This document shows, piece after piece, positions 59,964 to 64,000 of a DNA stretch of 64,000 nt (position 1 is its first letter; each line of letters opens with the position of its first letter). The position numbers were made by a program, and so were the translations under genes. Location: NCBI RefSeq assembly GCF_043290135.1, contig NC_134705.1, forward strand, positions 54,901,771-54,965,770, written 5' to 3'. The notes beneath the pieces were generated by a model. It was not told the DNA's origin and did no database searches. It worked only from the letters and a program-made list of their open reading frames with translations. This stretch comes from Rhipicephalus microplus (taxonomy: Eukaryota > Arthropoda > Arachnida > Ixodida > Ixodidae).

Positions 59964-62392
59964 GCTTGCCGAAAATTTTTTTATCCAATTACCTGTTTAT
60001 ACACAAAGAAACACATAAAAAAGCATTGAGATCGTCCAAAAAATGAGTGCAACAACTTAAAGTATATCATTGATCTGGTGAAATCTGCAACGATAAAATA
60101 TTGCGAATATAAATTTGAGCTAATTGACATGAATTTGTGTTGAACAATCACAAACAAACTAATTTTAAAACAGAAAACTCAATGACAAAAATTCCAATAT
60201 TCTTCATTACTTTTCAATGGAGCAATAAATGATGACAAAAGAAAGGTTACAGTAAAAGCCTGAATGTTAAATTCAAAACAAATTGTCAAGTATTTGTCAT
60301 CTTCACGTTGAAGGTGACACAGCGCAGTTAGCAATGTTAATAAATAATTCTCTCGGTCGAGAAAAGTGACCTAAAATAGTGTTAAATCAATCTAGCCAGT
60401 GCATTCCAATTCCAAATTATTAGTGTTTACTTTTTATTATAGGTAATACGTATACCCCTATTTTTGGACATATAAAATCATTGAATTTACCATGATCAAC
60501 ACTAATTGTTCGGCCATCTGTTGCAAATATTTAAACTAAATAGTCTTGTGTCATTCTTGGCATAATTCACCTAGCTTCGCGTCCAATTTTTTTGTACACC
60601 ACCAAATGCCCCGTATACGCAAGCTATCCGACTTGGGAAGGCCGATGACGGCAACACATCTAAAGGGGCAATCGGGGTCTTTCCTGTCTTGCAGATAGCG
60701 ATCCTTCATTCACAGTCGGCTGCTGGTGACTTCGTTGTGTTCCCGGGCAGAGGCAGGTGAGAATGCTCTTCCGTAGTCTTCGGGACTAAAAGCGGTGGAG
60801 GTATCGTGGTCTCTTAAAATTTTGTAACAAAGCCACTAATAGAAACCGGGGTCCTATCCTTGTTCTGTCCGTGGTGATACTTTTCATGAAACACTTATTT
60901 TTGTTTTGTGTTGAATAACCTATTTATTGTAACCGTCACCAGTTTTTTTTTGCGGATTTTCTTCGATGGTCGGTATTGTCAATACCGTGGTCGGTATTGT
61001 CAGATATTTCTAGAGATTTGTTGGTTATCACCGTTGTAGTGGGCTTTGTTGCAGGCATTTTGATAGATTGAATATTATCACGCTTTACTGATTTGTTTTC
61101 GTTTTTTCTTTGTTGCCTGTTTGGTTGGTCAGGTGTTGTGAACCATTAAAACGAAGTCATTTTTTATCTCTTTATGATTGCATTCCGCAATAAAGTACAG
61201 AAAACTTTTAGCTGCTCACAGGAATCGGCTCAGCTCTTTTCGAATCTACCCAACGGCACACGTGGGAGTTGTTTGTGGTTACGAGTTCACCGGGTAAATG
61301 CAGCAGTCAGTTTCAAGCTGCTGCAACTGCAAAATTCAGATAATTGCTTGATAACAGCCTACAAAATGGCCAACAAACTGTTGTGAACATTCCTGAATTT
61401 TTCAGCGAGAAATAATCAATTAATTACGGAGTGCCATTGACTGAAATCATAGAGACTGCGACGTTATTAGGTAAGACATATTCGAAGCCAGGGACGAATC
61501 GCCAATGAATGAGCCGAGTTACACTGAAAAACATAACGAGTCACTGAACGGAATCGCAATAATCTTTGCTAAAAAATATACCAGTACACTAAAGTGATTA
61601 TTTTGAAGTAGACAAGACAATAAAAAGAAATCTTGGGTACGTCTTCAAGGAATAGCGAAACGAACGCAACGAAGACACGTAAAATATTTACGCATGACCT
61701 AAAAGTAATTAGAAAAGCGCCATGAGATCAGCCACTTCGGGGATAAAATTGACGCGCAAATTCACAATAATGAAACCCAGTCGAGAATTCTGCAGAAAAA
61801 TGTTTGCTGTGCAACTGTTAATGACCACATAAGAAAAAAAATGCGTGAGAAAATGGAGAAAAGTATCATAGAAAGTGTGATAACTTTTCCCGTACAATGG
61901 GCAACGACTCGCTATTAAGCACTCTATGCACTTCTAACATTGCGCGTTCATGAAGTATGCCAACGCAATCGTTGACCTCCAAGACCTCGTGCAGGCTGAA
62001 ATCGCAACGGCAGCTCCCAAAAGAGATGGCTTACATTTCTGCAATCTCACTGCCTCAATGTGGGCTTGCTCAGAGATAGGCTCATCAGATTACTCCACGA
62101 AGAGTATAATTTGTGCTTGGGAAACTGCCTGAAACAGCGATGTTCCTTGAACACCAGTTCAGTCAACTCATGACGTTGCATTGCTTACAACTGGCAGTCG
62201 AACGCTAAATTTAAGATGTGTAACAGATCAACCACTCCACAGGTATGTTGAACTATAGAACTACTTGCAGGCCAGCTCCCCAAAAACTTCTGGGAACTTC
62301 AAACTGTGCAAGAGATCTCCACTAACCTCCAGGGGCATAAATCCAGAAACATTACAAAGGGGCACAATCACCTTGCTACGGCAGCCATTTGG
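59964..62392. other. Sequence upstream of the P450, no gene recognised
   Basis: About 2.4 kb, AT-rich. It may contain the P450 promoter or a non-coding first exon, but no core promoter stands out. Open frames at 61174-61386 and 61950-62132 are short and without motifs. Confidence 0.4.
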
Positions 62393-62445
62393 TTTTAAGG
62401 GCGAAGCACCTAACTAGTGCCGTAAGTCGTGCGTCCGCGATGCAT

Positions 62446-62510
<65 letters not shown>

Positions 62511-62895
62511 CACTTCTCGTTTAGCTCTAGGAATGTCCGCTGGATGGTGGTACTTTTGCATGACAAATACATGATGAAAAGATCTCAGATGGCGGTACTT
62601 GGAGTGTTGACTAGATGGACGGGCAGACGAACAGAAAAACAGATGCACGAACGGACGGACAGAAGAATGGACGCACACACAGACACATGGACAGACGGGC
62701 GGACGGCCGAATGGATGCACGGAAAAATGCACTGACAGACACAGGAACGATGCACGGACGGACGCATGGACGGACATAGAGACAGACGTACGCACGCACT
62801 GTCACATGGAGGGACGGACGGAAGCGTGGGCGGACTGATTGACGCTTCGCCTCATTCGTCATCGTTCAGTCCGTGGATATGCTGCGTGTTTTTTG
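62393..62895 (+). repeat. Composite repeat E2, copy 3
   Basis: GGTTTTAAGGGCGAAGCACC start, TCGTGCGTCCGCGATGCATG, (TAG)n 62446-62510, CACTTCTCGTTTAGCTCTAGG, minisatellite 62605-62845, end block GTGGATATGCTGCGTGTTTT. Same order and orientation as copies 1 and 2, 38 kb away. Confidence 0.88.
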
Positions 62896-64000
62896 CTACC
62901 ATTGTAGTTTTTGTTCTTGTTTGAACGAAACTTGAAACAAATGTTCTGAATCAGATCGAAAGAAATGAGGATGGGTTCCCAGCTCGAGTAATTGCACTGT
63001 TATATTTAGTCTCTTGAAGAAGCGATGAAGGGGCCGTTTAAATTTCCATATTCTTACAAAGCTGAGGCACCTCGAACACTGGTACAGGCTACAGAAAACA
63101 GTGTCTCTGAGAACATTCGATGCACTACGCTGACCTGTCAAGTCATTTATATATATAATGTTTGAAAAAGAAGTTTTGTGGTGGGACATTTACAGGGGCT
63201 TGCCCCTCCCCTCCCAGAATGAGCACAACAGAAGTCGGACTCTCCTGACCCTCCCCCCCCCCCCCCCCCCATGATTTCCGCCACGAGTAGCCACACCTCA
63301 GGGCGGACAACTTCAAATAAGTTGGGTAAAGGGCAACTATTCAGGTTGGCGCATGTTGTGATGACATTGTAAACCCCACTGCGCGACAAAAATTAAACTC
63401 TTCAGGAGTTTCTCGGCCTCAAGTCAAATGAAGTACACTTTATGGGAGGCGCTCAGGTAGGTTGACGTCTGTTCAACTTGTTCAAAATGCGTCAATTCAT
63501 TGTGGCAATTGGGCTCAGTCTTTTGGTCAGTTTCGGGCTCAGAGAAGACTGCACAACGTTGTGAGAGGCGCATAATCTAATCACTAGGCAAATAGCAGTA
63601 ATGGAGGATAAAAATTCTCGATGACAGATATCTGCGTGAACCGGGCATGAAATTTAACCAGGCCAAGAATACAACGCTACTTTTCAGAAAAGCACTGACG
63701 GACAGCATGAACACGCGGATGCTCAACCTAAAGAGTTCACCTAAAGCTCACGCTGTAGCGTTCTAAAGCATGTTGATGCACACAATAATGTCGTCGATGT
63801 CAAAGACATTTTGAATTCGTTCTCAGGCTCCACGGTTTCCCAATATTTCTGGCGAGAATGAAATCCTCCGTCCAGCGCAAGGTCTACGGAAACGTGTAGA
63901 ACACTTACAAAGGCTGCAGGGAGTATTTAAAAAGCGTACGGAGAAAATGTTATTCATGCGAACGAAACATCCCATCCCGCTAAAGCCACTGTAAATGCAC
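62896..64000. other. Unassigned sequence with an 18-base C run
   Basis: A poly-C run at 63253-63270 makes the glycine stretch of a minus-strand frame; no gene is supported. The remainder to the window end shows nothing recognisable. Confidence 0.35.

Noticed and set aside
63147..63389. Minus-strand frame with a Gly run
   Set aside because: The glycines come from an 18-base poly-C run; nothing else supports a gene.

Overview
This is a 64 kb stretch of eukaryotic nuclear DNA, most likely from a hard (ixodid) tick. The organism call is inference. It rests on recognising several short interspersed and tandem-repeat families that I associate with metastriate ticks, on a THAP gene style and a CYP2-clan P450 style typical of ticks, and on an RTE-type LINE and a Ty3/gypsy element similar to ones I know from tick assemblies. 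There are no bacterial operons, CRISPR arrays or rRNA genes. Most of the window is intronic or intergenic DNA filled with mobile and tandem repeats.

Real genes are few and mostly cut into small exons on the minus strand. (1) A CYP2-clan cytochrome P450 runs right to left. Six exons (59963-59719, 48619-48495, 47820-47714, 34494-34193, 27744-27638, 20450-20192) join in frame and encode about 382 residues, from the N-terminal anchor to just past the K-helix ExxR. The last part, with the haem-binding cysteine, was not found and is probably left of the window. (2) A complete-looking two-exon THAP zinc-finger gene lies at 1455-205. (3) A second THAP coding segment at 40006-39431 is interrupted by a SINE with a 12-bp target duplication, and that SINE is itself interrupted by a solo LTR. 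Two further weak coding candidates are at 14588-15250 (+) and 22048-21743 (-).

Mobile DNA by position: a LINE 3' end at 5.7-6.2 kb; a dead Tc1/mariner transposase at 9.0-9.6 kb; an RTE LINE on the minus strand at 15.6-19.2 kb with a 413-bp piece of another LINE inserted; a CR1/L2-like LINE 3' half at 36.5-37.7 kb; a degenerate Ty3/gypsy element with recognisable LTRs, gag, protease, RT, RNase H and integrase at 41.2-46.2 kb; and a second RTE copy on the plus strand at 53.6-56.7 kb. Both RTE copies begin at exactly the same base with a tRNA-like sequence. Three tRNA-headed SINE families are scattered through the window.

Tandem and composite repeats dominate the rest. A family with a ~146-bp tandem monomer, a GATA/CTAT microsatellite and shared terminal blocks occurs five times (about 1.7-2.5, 3.0-4.1, 6.5-7.1, 13.85-14.46 and 28.4-30.4 kb). 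A second composite family, (TAG)n plus a degenerate GACG/GATG minisatellite, occurs three times (24.1-24.7, 24.7-25.25 and 62.4-62.9 kb). Several long inverted repeats and very long (AT)n and (TTA)n tracts are also present. The repeats sit largely inside the large P450 introns, which explains the gene's >40 kb span.
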